DNA of 64,000 nucleotides, from assembly GCA_012064385.1 (NCBI GenBank), contig QRDG01000414.1:643178-707177 (forward strand). Reading direction: 5' to 3'. Under the pieces are notes generated by a model, which saw only the letters and a list, made by a program, of their open reading frames with translations, made no database searches and had not been told where the DNA came from. Source of the DNA: Puccinellia tenuiflora (Eukaryota > Streptophyta > Magnoliopsida > Poales > Poaceae). The translations under genes were made by a program, and so were the position numbers. This document shows, in pieces, positions 31,343-42,525 of this stretch (within the stretch, counting starts at the first letter, position 1; every line of letters begins with the position of its first letter).

Positions 31343-32960
31343 TACTTCTCTTCCTCTCATTTCGTTGTTTTATATCACTCTTATTTTGTTTCAGTTTCTT
31401 GCTTTGAAATCACAAAAACACAAAAAGATTCTATTTGTTCTTCTTTCTTATTTACTTCTGGTCATTTACTTTATGCTTCTAAAAACCAAAAAGAACAAAA
31501 AGATATTCGTTTTCTTGAATCCGATGCAAAAATGGAGGTGCAGGAATTGCTGAAATCTGCTCACTGTTTTATTTTTCATTCTTTTTCTGTAACTCCAGTT
31601 GAGCTGAAATTTTAACCACAATTGCAACTTTTCACGACCTACACACCTGTAAAATATGAGAAAATTCTGAGGTGTTTAAGTAGGGTAAAAACAGTACTGA
31701 ATGCAGTGACATTTTCTGGCAGATTTGAGTTTTTATTGTGCAGTTCGAAGTTGGGAGAGGAGAACAACAATGATGAGCTGATGTGCATGAAGTAGATGAA
31801 AGGTATGACACCTTTGCCGTGCTTATGAGGACTTTTTAATAACAGCAAGTGTGCACATCATAGTTTCTTTAACATCTAGGGAACTGGTAGCAAATGTTTA
31901 TCTTCTCCATGTTTTAGTGTGTATGATGATGCAAGTGAGATATTATTTAGTGATAATACTTGGCTATGGTTTGAACAACTGTAGTTCTAAACAAAGGTCT
32001 ACGCATCCCATTGTGCTTACTAAACTTGCCAACCACAGAGAAAGTGAAAGAATTTTTCAAATGTTAAAAATGAAGTCATATGCTTGACAAGCTCAGTGGT
32101 TAGGAGTTAGCTTAAATGTGCTGACACATGGAAAGCTTTTAACATTGCACTTAAATTAAAATTAGTTGATATCATGTACCTTTGTCTATGGATGCCTATC
32201 ATGTCGAAATAAATGTGGAAACTTAGTAAGTTTGAGGAGTGGGAATAATTGACTAGAGAGACGCCCGGGCCGCCAACTCAAGCCATGCATCATTCATGGT
32301 GGAAATTTACGGCATATCATAGTGAACATTCAGTGATGCACTTTATAATAAAAAGCTAAACCATTAGTAAATAAAAGAAGTGCTGAGATTGTTCATTGTC
32401 CGTTTGTCTTGTTGTTTGGACATGGGCTTGTCCATGTCCTGGGACAAGAGGTACCCCGGTTGACGCTCTTAATGATGCTTTTATTCTCGCAATGACTGAA
32501 AAAACTCGAGCTTGCCTAGCTACACGAGTTGAGTAACACATGGTGTAGGTACTCGTATTCACGGGGCATGAGGCTTTTAACTACAAGTTTGTCAAGCATG
32601 TGAGTCATAATAGGGAACATCAAATGTTTTGATAAAATTGAGAGCAAGGTTGTAAGCACAATGAGTTCACTAGTCAATACATGATTCAATCAAAAGCGAT
32701 GCAAGAACCTTTGTTTATTTCTACAGTTAGGCAAACTCATCCAAGCCTTAACACTATGTGTTATTTCTCTTGCAACATGTATAGATGCTTTAACATTGAT
32801 GAGATATACCTTTGCTAGCATTCTGTTAGTTGTTGTAGGAATTAAGTGTTGAGTACTTGTTGCTATTAAACAGTGTCACATATGCAATGCAAAGTTCTTG
32901 TCAAAGTCTTTTTATCGCTTCTGCACTATGTTTGAGTTGTTTGAGGACAAACAACGAGCT
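31343..32960 (+). other. Non-coding 3' interior of the Athila-like element
   Basis: AT-rich, with no frame that has a recognisable domain. Long non-coding 3' regions are usual in Athila-type elements. Confidence 0.6.
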
Positions 32961-32974
32961 AAGCTTGGGGGAGC
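32961..32974 (+). promoter_or_regulatory. Polypurine tract
   Basis: AAGCTTGGGGGAGC abuts the TG of the 3' LTR at 32975. Confidence 0.85.
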
Positions 32975-34338
32975 TGATGCATCCAAAATGCATCCACTTT
33001 TCCAAGCACTTTGCCTCATAATTTGCTCCGGGATCCTTCCATATTTGAATAAAACTGCTGATTCTGACGCTGTTTTTAGCAAAGTCTCTCCTCTGGCTAT
33101 TTTTGCAGGAAATAAAATCGGGGAAAAATACCACGTCAGTTTTTCTGGAAAAGAAGCACGATGGACAAAAGGATGGACACGAGGGGGTGCCGGAGGGCCA
33201 AATGAGGTGGCCCCACGCGGCCCCTGTACCTGGCCGCGTGGGCCCACCCCAAATGGGCCTCGGGCACCGTCTCGCCTCCGGTCTTCGACGTACCCCTTTA
33301 TATACGAGAAAAAATGCTTGCCCTAGGAGGGGGAGAGCTTTCGTGAAACACACCGCCGCCGCCACCACGTTCTTCGTTTCGGGGACAGATTGATCCAGGA
33401 TTTCTCCTCCGGTGGAGGGATCCGGAGGCCGTCTTCACCGCCATCTTCACCGCCTTCATCTCCATCGACCATGAGCTCTTTCTCCATCACCATGTGTGAG
33501 TAGTTTGCTGTAGGCATGTGAGGTGGATGGGGATTGGATGAGATTGACCATGTAATGCTACCCGTTGTTCGATAATCCTAGGGTTTATCTTGAGGATACT
33601 TTTGTATTGTGTTGGTGCACTTATGCTATGTTTAATGCTTGCTACTAGGGCCCGAGTGGCATGATTTCAGTACTGAACTTATTTGCTTCATCATATAATT
33701 GAGTTTGGTATTTACCTGCAAAGTGTATCACCTGCTATTGTGTTGAACCTGCGAACCCTAAAAGTGACATATAGGGAAAACAAGGGGGAGATGTTTTAGT
33801 TTGAGGATCCTATGTGTTTATGGAGTGTTAATGCATTGTCCCGGTCTACACGAAAGGGTAGACCTTAATTACCTGTAGTTCCAAGTTGGCCCCGGTGAAA
33901 TGGGCAGGTAGGGCAATAGATGTTGTGCAAATTCTCTTGGTTAGTACGCACAACTATTTAAGGAACACATACCTACATACATCGGAGTTAGAGAAAAACC
34001 CCATTGCTAGCTTTATTTTATTATATGATCAATCTCATTCATGCAACGCCCCGCTGTCACCTCATGCCTACGTTTTAAATCTCTGAGTTACACTTTCAAT
34101 TTTCCGGTGAAAACTGGGAAATCGTTGTTACTATTGCTATTTTATTTCTGCTCGCTTAAATCCTTTACTGCCATCACTACTACTGCTTGCAAGTTATTGA
34201 TATACAGGTGTGGTTGAGAGTGACGCCTCAATTGCTAAGATCTTATTAATATTCTTGTGTTCCCATCGTGTCGAACTATAAATTTGGGTAATACTTCCCA
34301 ACGAAGATTTCAGCGATCCCCTATACTTGTGGGCATCA
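32975..34338 (+). repeat. 3' LTR of the Athila-like element
   Basis: Nearly identical to 25309-26670. The differences cluster around 33310-33350 and 34100-34310, for example GGGAGGAGC versus GGGGGAGAGC and CTGCAAG versus CTTGCAAG. It is followed by the GTCGT duplication at 34339-34343. Confidence 0.95.
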
Positions 34339-34482
34339 GTCGTGGCGGCGGCGAAAACCAGCCGGAATCAGAGTGGGGGCGGCAACGGGGAACTTTCACT
34401 ATGACGGTTGGCTTCCCGCCACAACCTTTGCTAAGGGAAAATGCATAATGGCAAACAAGCCCACAAGCTCCACTGGCTATTA

Positions 34483-35569
34483 GGCCATCTCCAATGCCCC
34501 GACCCAAACGGACCTGTTTTTGGTCCGTTTTTGCTCCGTTTGGGTCGGGAAACGGACAGGGATCCGTTTTTGTCCGGTCGTTTTTTGCCACTGCACCCAA
34601 CGCACCCACCCATACCCAAACGGACATGTCGTGTGCTGCTTGTCCCGTCGCCGCCGTGAGCTCGTCGCCGTTGCCGCTATTGCTGCTCGCGAAGCTGCTC
34701 TGCTCACCCACGCTGCCGCTCGCTCGCGCAGCTCGCTCGTGCTCGTCCACGCCGCCGCTCGCCCCACGCTGCCGCTCGCTCGCGCCGCTCGCTCGTGCTC
34801 GTCCACGCTGCCGCTGCTGCTGCTCGCCTCGCGCCGCTCGCTCTCTGCTACGCGTCGATGAGCTGCTGCTAGCTGCCTGCTCGCGGCTGCTTCCTTGCTA
34901 CGCGCTCGATGTTGCCTACTCGCTGCTGCTGCTTCTGCACCCGCAGCTGCTTGCCTGCGGCTGCTCGTTGCGCGCCTGCTGCTGCTTGTGCGCCCGCTGC
35001 TGCTTGTGGGCTGCTGCTCGCCCGCTGCGTGCTCGCTGCTCCCGCGCCGCTCGCGTTGCAGCTCGCCCCACGAAGCCCGCACGCCACCAGCCGTGCGCCG
35101 CCCGTCACCGCTACTTAAGGCATACCGCTGCTCGTCCCGCGCCGCACGACGTGCGCCGCCATCGGACCAATTTCAACCTCCATCGCACCACTGATCAACT
35201 CGTCCCCATCACCGCCGCTGCTCGTGCTCGCATCGCCGGGCTGCTGCTCCGCCGCTCGCCCATGCGCCGTGCCGTCGCTGAGCAGAGAGGAGAGAGAGGG
35301 TGAAATAGGGGAAAGTGCGGTAGGTAGGAGGAGAGAGGGATTGTGTGGCTGCGGCTGGGGCAGGGTGCGAACAAAGGAGGATGCGAACGGAGCTCCGCGC
35401 ACGTCCGTCTCGACCCAAACCTGGCCCAAATTTGGGACGGAAATGGGTTAAAACGGACACAAAATCCGGCCTCTGTCCGTTTGGATCGTGTCGTTGGGTG
35501 CTGATTTTTATCCAAACGAACAAACCTGAACAGAAACGGACGAAATGGGTCGGCGTGTTGGAGATTGCC
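34483..35569. mobile_element. Non-coding PIF/Harbinger-like element, 1.09 kb
   Basis: The left end GGCCATCTCCAATGCCCCGA and the inverse of the right end (GGCAATCTCCAACACGCCGA) form imperfect terminal repeats. TTA duplications flank it at 34480-34482 and 35570-35572. The interior is dominated by GCTCGCTCGTGC / GCCGCTGCTGC-like repeats, which keep frames open on both strands (up to 269 codons) without any domain. It lies less than 0.5 kb upstream of the THIC transcription start. Confidence 0.75.
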
Positions 35570-35572
35570 TTA

Positions 35573-36045
35573 GGCCAGCTTGCCAATTATGAAACGCGGT
35601 ACGCGGACATCCCATCTACTCCACCAGCCCAAGTCTCGGACAACCAAGCGGCCCAGCCAGCCTCGTCACGCGAGACCCCGCCGCGCCTCCACTCGCATCG
35701 CCGCCGCCGCCGCCGCTTCACACACCGGCATCCTACCTCGGCGACCCGGCGACCATACCCCACTCGTCAGCAATCTTCCCAAGCTCGTCCTGTCTCTATG
35801 CGCGATTTTTGCGTATCTGGACGTGTCACCCATCATGATTCACCTTTTGTCGAGAGGTGGACGTGCGCACGGGAATATCTGGCTGGACACACACAAATAT
35901 CTGGTGCCACTGCCACTGTTGCTGCCGTCGGCTTCCCGGTTGTCCTCTTCCGTGGCGAGGAGTGGCCACCCGTGCTCTATCCTCCCCTCTCCGGCCCGGC
36001 GATCGCCTTCCCCCTATAAAGAATCTCCCTCTCGCTCCACTCACC
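35573..36045 (+). promoter_or_regulatory. THIC promoter region
   Basis: Sequence between the Harbinger-like element and the predicted transcript. A TATA box (TATAAA) is at 36015-36020. AAATATCT at 35895-35902 matches the core bound by CCA1-type clock regulators. The Arabidopsis THIC promoter is known to be clock-controlled through such an element, so the site is a candidate, but a single 8-mer is weak evidence. Confidence 0.45.
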
Positions 36046-36133
36046 AGGTGTGCACTGCCACTGCCATCCCCTTCTCTGCCGCAAACGCTTCCGCCTCCAC
36101 ACGCCTCCCGCGGGATCCGCCGTTCCGCCTCAG
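36046..36133 (+). other. THIC: THIC 5'-UTR exon and leader intron (intron 36134-36670)
   Basis: The leader exon ends CCTCAG/GTGAGC at 36133. The next acceptor is CTTAAACAG at 36670, three bases before the start codon. The transcription start is estimated from the TATA box and is approximate. Confidence 0.55.
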
Positions 36134-36673
36134 GTGAGCACGCGCCCTCCCTCTCCTGACCGGATCGAGTCGGCCGTGCTTGCTGCTCTAGGGTTTATAG
36201 GCGTCATGCTCTGTTTTCGGGTCGGAATTTGTGTCGCAATTGTGCTGCTGTAAGGGATTGTGCGCTAGTATGGCAGATAAGAGTGACGCTCTGTAAACCA
36301 CTACTCCGTATTTCATTCTCGTCGGCTCAGTTAATCCATCATTATTCAATCGTCCCCAACAAAGAAGAAAAATAAAAGCCGAACAATCCGTTTTGTCATG
36401 GGAATTGAGTACGATTTTGTGCTGTATAAACGTGGAGATCATCAGTTTGTAGTTGCAGAAACGCATACCATACTGACAGTAGGGCTTTATGTTTCAGACT
36501 TCAGAATTCAGATACAGCCAGCCACCTTATAATGTTAGCTGTCAGATACTGTGGCTGAATAAAAGTAGTACCGTCTGCACTTTTCGGCATTTTGCAGATA
36601 CAAAAGTATGCATGATCTTGTCTATGGCAACATCTACTGCCTACAGCCACTAATCTGTAACCTTAAACAGGAA

Positions 36674-39600
36674 ATGGCTGCTCTGCAACCCTCGTTCTCG
36701 TCGTCGACGATGGCAGCTATGAACAATAGCTGCAACACCATGAAGTTCCCCAAGACTGCACTCCTGCCTGGTTTCGGTGGTATCTCGCGTACTCAAGATG
36801 TGCAGGACAGGAACGCTAGCCTCACCTGTTCAAGGCCCAAGGCTGCTTCAGTGACTGACCAGTCAGTAGCTGAACCGGCAAAGCCAAGGCAGAAGAAACA
36901 GACGGTTGACCCTGCTGCTCCAGAGTTTCTGCCGCTCCCAGCATTTGAAGAATGCTTTCCACGGAGCACCAAAGAGTGCAGGTATGCTTCCTGTTTCCGC
37001 TTCACCTACCCGCTATATATACTTGGATTGCCAGCATGATTCTGTTCCAGTATATTGATAATTATGCCTTATATGTTTTGTGGTTATGTTCTGCAGTGAA
37101 ATTGTCCATGAGGAATCAGGTCACTCCCTCAAGGTTCCATTTAGGAGAATCCATTTGACCGGAGACAGTGGGCACTTCGATACATATGACACCAGTGGTC
37201 CACAAAACATAAGCCCTCGGCTTGGTAACTCACTGGCCCCATCTTTCTTGCCATGTTTTGTCTTAAGCCATTTAAATGGCCTTTACTCTTTAAGTCATAA
37301 CATCTAGATCAGCTTTTGAATAGAAACATTGATGTGGTCGCGCTGATGCAACTATGCAGTTGTGCTTACGATTGGTTCCTTGCTCTGATCTGTGTGGGAA
37401 TAAGCTTATTTTATTGTTAAATAATAGACGGTTTCAGCCGTTGGATGATATCCACTGCGCGGTTTGGAGTTGAGGGTTGATTTCGGACTTGGAAAATAGT
37501 TGATGAGGCAAAATAGACTTATCACATTTTGATGGTCATACATCGGATATCTCTCTAGATATTTATGTGATAATTTTAGTTGTCTTAATTCATACTGTGC
37601 CATCCTTAAGTCTAACTAGCTGAATCACGGTGCTTTTCTGAGGATTTAAAACAATCATATTACCGTAGTTAGCACATCGAGTCATCATCACAGGCTCGGT
37701 CTTCTCTGCGTTGTCCTATCGCTTGGTCAGAGGTGCTTCGTTCCCCTAACTTTTTTTGTAGATATTTTGTTGGGAGATGGAGGGATGAAAGGACTGCTAC
37801 CTCCAACTTTTATAGTAGTATAAACATAAAAATGGACTTAATTAAAAAAACATAAATGTTGGCAGAGAACAAGGTTATGGTCATCGAGGTCTTGGAATTT
37901 TCTTCAGGAAAAAGTAGCCATCCCTATCACCTCTCGCTTAAAGTGTTCTAGAAGAAAACAGAAATGTCAGATGATTTGGTTTCCTGGGAAATTTGAAATA
38001 TAGTTGCATCGAAAAGTCGATTTCAACAGAATAGCAATATAATCCAAACTTAAATACAAGTCTTACAAGTTTGTTTATAGTAATCATTCTTAAAATTTTA
38101 CAGGACTCCCAAAGATAAGGAAGGAATGGATTGACAGGAGGGAGAAGTCGGGTAGTCCTCGATACACGCAAATGTACTATGCTAAGCAGGGAATCATCAC
38201 AGAGGAGATGTTGTACTGTGCCAAACGTGAGAACCTCACTCCTGAATTCGTCCGGTCTGAGGTCGCCCGTGGACGGGCCATTATTCCTTCCAACAAGAGG
38301 CACCTGGAATTGGAACCCATGATTGTTGGAAGAAACTTCCTGGTAAAGATCAATGCAAACATTGGAAACTCAGCTGTTGTGAGCTCTATTGAGGAGGAAG
38401 TCCACAAGCTCCAGTGGGCCACAATGTGGGGAGCTGATACCGTCATGGATCTTTCAACAGGACGCCATATCCATGAGACCAGGGAATGGATTATTCGTAA
38501 CTCTTCAGTTCCTATTGGGACTGTTCCTATTTACCAAGCACTTGAGAAAGTCAATGGTATTGCGGAAGATCTGAGCTGGGAAGTCTTCAGAGAGACTTTA
38601 ATTGAACAAGCTGAGCAGGGTGTTGATTATTTCACCATCCATGCTGGTGTGTTGCTTCGTTATATTCCTCTTACAGCAAAAAGAATGACTGGCATAGTTT
38701 CACGTGGTGGATCGATCCATGCAAAATGGTGCTTAACGTATCACAAGGAGAACTTTGCTTATGAGCATTGGGATGACATTCTTGACATATGCAATCAGTA
38801 TGACGTGGCATTATCAATTGGTGATGGTTTGAGGCCTGGTTCTATTTATGATGCAAATGACAGTGCTCAGTTTGCAGAACTGCTGACTCAGGGGGAGCTA
38901 ACACGCCGAGCATGGGAGAAAGATGTGCAGGTGAGAATAATATGAGTACATTTTAACCAAATAGAGTTGTTTCCTTTACAATATCATCATATTCGAATAT
39001 ATGCTGTCATGGTTTTATGTGTATTTTTATATTCCAGTGATCAATAACAGGATGTTCTGAATAAGCTTTGGTTATGTGATCAAACTAGATATAAATTCTA
39101 TGCACAAGATTATTAACTATGTTATCCATATGAAAAGTTAGTATAGGTTAACATGAGTTGAAGTGATATTTCAAGTAACTGGTAATAAGTAGAAACAACA
39201 TTATTTTTTGCACTAAAAAAAATTGAATATGGTTGCCAGGTCGGCAGATTGCATATTGAGCATAAAACAAACCATTTTAAATAGCACATACATTAGCTGT
39301 TTTTCATCTGATTATTTCTGCACCAATGACTAATGTGTCACATTGTCACTACTTATTTGGAACAGTGTATATGCAAATGATATTCATTTATAGTGCAATG
39401 TAGCTTAACAAGATTACCTAGTAAAGTAGCAATTAGTTGTTAAAAGCCAACAAGTAAAAAAATATTAAAGTTCGATTTTCAAACTCTTGATTTGCAATGT
39501 GCCCTAAATGGTAAATCAAATTATTTTCCTAGTGGCTCAGTTGTTGAACTTGGAGCTGTATTGTGCTCTAAATGATAATTGTTTCTATCTGCTATGTAAT

Positions 39601-40305
39601 TTAGTCTTTCTCATATTCCATAACTTGCAGGTGATGAATGAAGGTCCAGGGCATATTCCGATGCATAAAATTCCTGAAAACATGGAGAAACAGCTGGAGT
39701 GGTGCAATGAAGCACCTTTCTATACATTGGGTCCATTGACAACTGATATTGCACCTGGTTATGATCACATCACCTCAGCCATTGGTGCTGCCAACATTGG
39801 GGCTCTTGGCACTGCACTTCTTTGTTATGTAACACCAAAGGAGCACCTTGGGTTGCCTAACCGTGATGATGTTAAGACAGGTGTTATATCCTATAAAATT
39901 GCTGCTCATGCTGCTGATTTGGCAAAGCGTCACCCCTACGCACAAGCATGGGATGATGCACTCAGCAAGGCAAGGTTTGAGTTTAGATGGTTGGACCAAT
40001 TTGCTTTATCTCTGGATCCAGTAACTGCTATGTCTTTCCATGATGAAACATTACCATCTGATGGTGCCAAAGTAGCACATTTCTGCTCGATGTGTGGCCC
40101 CAAGTTTTGTTCAATGAAAATCACGGAGGATATTAGGAAGTATGCTGATGAACATGGTTACGGGACAGTAGAGGAAGCTGTGAGACAAGGAATGAGTGAT
40201 ATGAGCGCTGAGTTCTCGGCTGCAAGGAAAACAATTAGTGGCGAACAACATGGTGAAGCTGGTGGGGAAATCTATGTTCCAGAAAGCTACCTAGCTAAAA
40301 AATAA
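36674..40305 (+). CDS. THIC: Phosphomethylpyrimidine synthase THIC, plastid thiamine biosynthesis
   Basis: Coding exons 36674-36981, 37097-37224, 38104-38930 and 39631-40305 join in frame with GT-AG introns to give 645 aa. THIC is a radical-SAM enzyme that turns aminoimidazole ribonucleotide into hydroxymethylpyrimidine phosphate, the pyrimidine half of thiamine, in the plastid. The first 60-70 residues are Ser-rich and basic, like a chloroplast transit peptide. The body carries hallmarks of the family: MYYAKQGIITEEMLYCAKRE, GADTVMDLSTGRHIHETREW, DYFTIHAGVLLRYIPLTAKR, NEGPGHIPMHKIPENM. The C-terminal iron-sulphur motif is CSMCGPKFC (C573, C576, C581). Length equals that of other plant THICs. 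Start choice: the ATG at 36674 follows the leader-intron acceptor; an in-frame ATG at 36608 is intronic. A TPP riboswitch lies in the 3' UTR. Confidence 0.97.
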
Positions 40306-40306
40306 G

Positions 40307-40764
40307 GTCAGTTTGTTCTGTATCATGTAAGATAACACACATGAAGTTTTTTCTTTTATACACTATAGTCTATACATTACATGATAATAAGACTTTAACC
40401 ATACAGGTAATCCTATAACCCCACATGCGTTTTTCTTTCCTTCAGTAAAGTTTTGTAACCATGGATACCCCTTTTTATCCTCATTAATTTTATCATAATT
40501 AGATTGCATGATCTTCTCGATCATAGTTCTGCATTGCCATGTCAAATAATGTGGTAATTTCTATTCCACAGAATACCTTGACATCATAATGTAATTCTAT
40601 TGAATTGACTTATTTTGCATTGTTTCTGTTGGTACGGACTTTGACTTGTAATTTTAGGGCAGTTAACAAGCCGTTTTTAATTGCTTGATGTACCAATGTG
40701 AATACACATGCGCTTGTATTTCTCTAATATTTTCTCATAATACAGAAATACAAACTTTGTGCAG
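40307..40764 (+). other. THIC 3'-UTR intron directly after the stop codon
   Basis: The donor AAATAAG/GTCAGT follows the TAA stop (40303-40305) by one base. A likely acceptor is TTTGTGCAG at 40764. Intron placement right after the stop is known for plant THIC genes. Confidence 0.6.
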
Positions 40765-40856
40765 ATCTCCTTGGCAACCCGTCTGTTCCAGGTGATGCAG
40801 ATCTGATGGCTAGGCTGTTTGTCAGCAGCACTTCTACCATCCTTTGTTAGGAGGTG

Positions 40857-40865
40857 GTAAGCAGG
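40857..40865 (+). promoter_or_regulatory. Regulated 5' splice site upstream of the TPP aptamer
   Basis: GAGGTG/GTAAGCAGG is a strong donor. Bases 40858-40865 (TAAGCAGG) can pair with 41107-41114 (CCTGCGTA) in the aptamer P5/P4 strand, seven of eight positions matching. In the established plant THIC mechanism the ligand-free aptamer masks this donor, and TPP binding frees it. Confidence 0.6.
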
Positions 40866-40876
40866 ATATATGCCTC

Positions 40877-40882
40877 AATAAA
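40877..40882 (+). terminator. Polyadenylation signal between the regulated donor and the aptamer
   Basis: AATAAA within CCTCAATAAAGCTGG, followed by a T/GT-rich stretch; a second AATAAA occurs about 50 bases on. Use of this signal would give the short, stable THIC mRNA. Splicing from 40857 to a downstream acceptor would remove it. Confidence 0.55.
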
Positions 40883-41005
40883 GCTGGTGTTGCTTAGCTT
40901 CAGTTTTTTAATGTTGTTATGGATTGTAATAAAGAAAACTCTATAGTGTGCTCTGTTTGTTATATTTCTTTTCTGTGTCATTATGGGATTTTTAGTGATG
41001 AAAGT

Positions 41006-41125
41006 TGCACCAGGGGTGCCTGTATTCTCAACAATCTGAAGGGCCCTTGGCCTGGATTGTTGTGATATGGGCTGAGAAAGTCCCTTTGAACCTGAACAGG
41101 ATAATGCCTGCGTAGGGAGTGTGCA
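41006..41125 (+). promoter_or_regulatory. TPP riboswitch aptamer (THI element) in the THIC 3' UTR
   Basis: All conserved parts are present. P1 is TGCAC (41006-41010) with GTGCA (41121-41125); the conserved block CAGGGGTGCC follows it. A plant-style extended P3 hairpin has arms CAACAATC (41029-41036) and GATTGTTG (41055-41062). The pyrimidine-sensing CTGAGA is at 41072-41077. The pyrophosphate-sensing arm is GAACCTGAACAGGATAATG followed by CCTGCGTAGGGAG. The position, about 0.7 kb after the THIC stop on the sense strand, is that of the known plant THIC riboswitch. Bound TPP changes 3'-UTR splicing and 3'-end choice, giving long unstable transcripts and lower THIC expression. Confidence 0.97.
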
Positions 41126-42525
41126 TTTCTATTTTCATGTTTGCCAGGACACACTCAACCCTCAACCTTCTGGAATCGTGGGGGACCAAATTTTCCTGAA
41201 TGTGTGGAGCGCACCAACTGGATATGCATGTTTCATACCTCGGACGTTACATGGTAATGTACATGATTTCTTGAACCAGTCTGCATATTGGCATTTCTCC
41301 AGGAGAGAATCATAGGTATTTATCATGGCACACATGTAATTTGGTCATGCGAGTGATCAATGGAGTTAAACTTCAGTGCGCCCATTAATTTTGCAAAGCA
41401 TTCACCATGTCATATATAATCTACTTTTATACCCATCCTGCAATCCATCTACATCTTTCTATACTTAAGTATAAAAAGTGTGGATGGAGTCTTGACTGTC
41501 CAACAGACTGGAAGTTTTAGGTGCATTCCGACTGGCAATTGAGAACAAGAGTACTAACAAATTCACTCTGACTTGATTATGTGAGTATATATCTATGGAG
41601 CATGATTTTGTAAAACGACTAAGATACAAATTATTATCAACCGTCTTTTGGTCTTCCCATTGGAATTATAAAATGTAGCAAGTGCAGTTTATGTTCAACA
41701 CTCCAGTTTACCTTCATAGACAGTTAATTTCATGTTAATCTTTCATGCATAACTGTTTGTACATTGTACAACTTGGCGGCAATATTTTAGTGCTGGAATG
41801 GTTGATGACCACAAATCTCCTCCCATAAGGCAGTTCATACTTGTTTAATTCTCGACAACATTTAAGCACACTACAGAAATACACACTTATCAGCCATACC
41901 TGTGTTTGCCAAAAACTTGCATAATTTTATTGTAGGTATCAACTATAACCATAGTGCCCCGTAATCTTATCCTTTCAAAGTCATTTTTTGTATCGGTGGA
42001 ACACATAGTTTTTACTTTACCTTCCGTTGATTAGGCTCATGTTTCTTAGCTACCATTTGATTCGTGACCCAAATACCATTGCTGAGACGTCACGTCGAGA
42101 GATATATGGGTCAAATATGTTACAAGAGGTGCTCGTGGGCTCGTGGCTGGGGTTTTCTGATCTTCGCTCCCATTCTGATTGTGCTCCACAGCACGTTTAA
42201 TGTGATGTTTCGTCTCTGAAGTACCATACTTGTGCTCACTGTATAAAGAGATTCATTGCAAGTTCAGGTTTTCTTTTGAAATACAATTCCTTGTCTAATA
42301 CATGCTGATATATATGTCTTAATTATTTCGCTGCGGAACAAGGACATATTGCTTCATCGCTTTATCTACTTTATGATACTTTATGTTTTGATGTTTTGCT
42401 TCGTTCAAGCTTCATATGTGAAAATAACATAAACAGATTTCAGAATTTGCACGTTTGGCCTGAAATCATATACATATTTTCTGAATAAAGTATCTGATTG
42501 CATAACTAATGTGAAAAAAATAATA
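41126..42525. other. THIC extended 3' UTR and intergenic DNA
   Basis: A pyrimidine-rich acceptor TTTTCATGTTTGCCAG ends at 41147 and is a candidate 3' splice site for long THIC transcripts. Beyond about 41450 the sequence is AT-rich and nothing is recognised. Confidence 0.4.

Larger units (their letters stand above)
25309..34338 (+). mobile_element. Athila-like Ty3/gypsy LTR retrotransposon, 9.0 kb, lacking RT and integrase
   Basis: Two LTRs of about 1362 bp (25309-26670 and 32975-34338) begin TGATG and end CATCA. They are flanked by the 5-bp duplication GTCGT at 25304-25308 and 34339-34343. By eye they differ by about ten substitutions and two small indels, so the insertion is recent. The primer site (26681-26700, TGGCGCCGTTGCCGGGGAAC) is the tRNA-Asp type used by Athila elements, and the polypurine tract AAGCTTGGGGGAG precedes the 3' LTR. 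The interior encodes a gag-protease frame and a separate ORF of the Athila ORF-1 family. No reverse transcriptase, RNase H or integrase is present, so the element must have moved using proteins of a relative. Confidence 0.95.

Noticed and set aside
34494..35303. 269-codon frame upstream of THIC and its antisense counterparts
   Set aside because: The frames come from CGCTCGCTGC-type repeats inside a non-coding Harbinger-like element; low-complexity Ala/Arg/Cys translations on both strands.
36608..36673. ATG at 36608 as the THIC start
   Set aside because: It lies before the CTTAAACAG acceptor (36670), inside the leader intron; the ATG at 36674 matches the start of other plant THICs.
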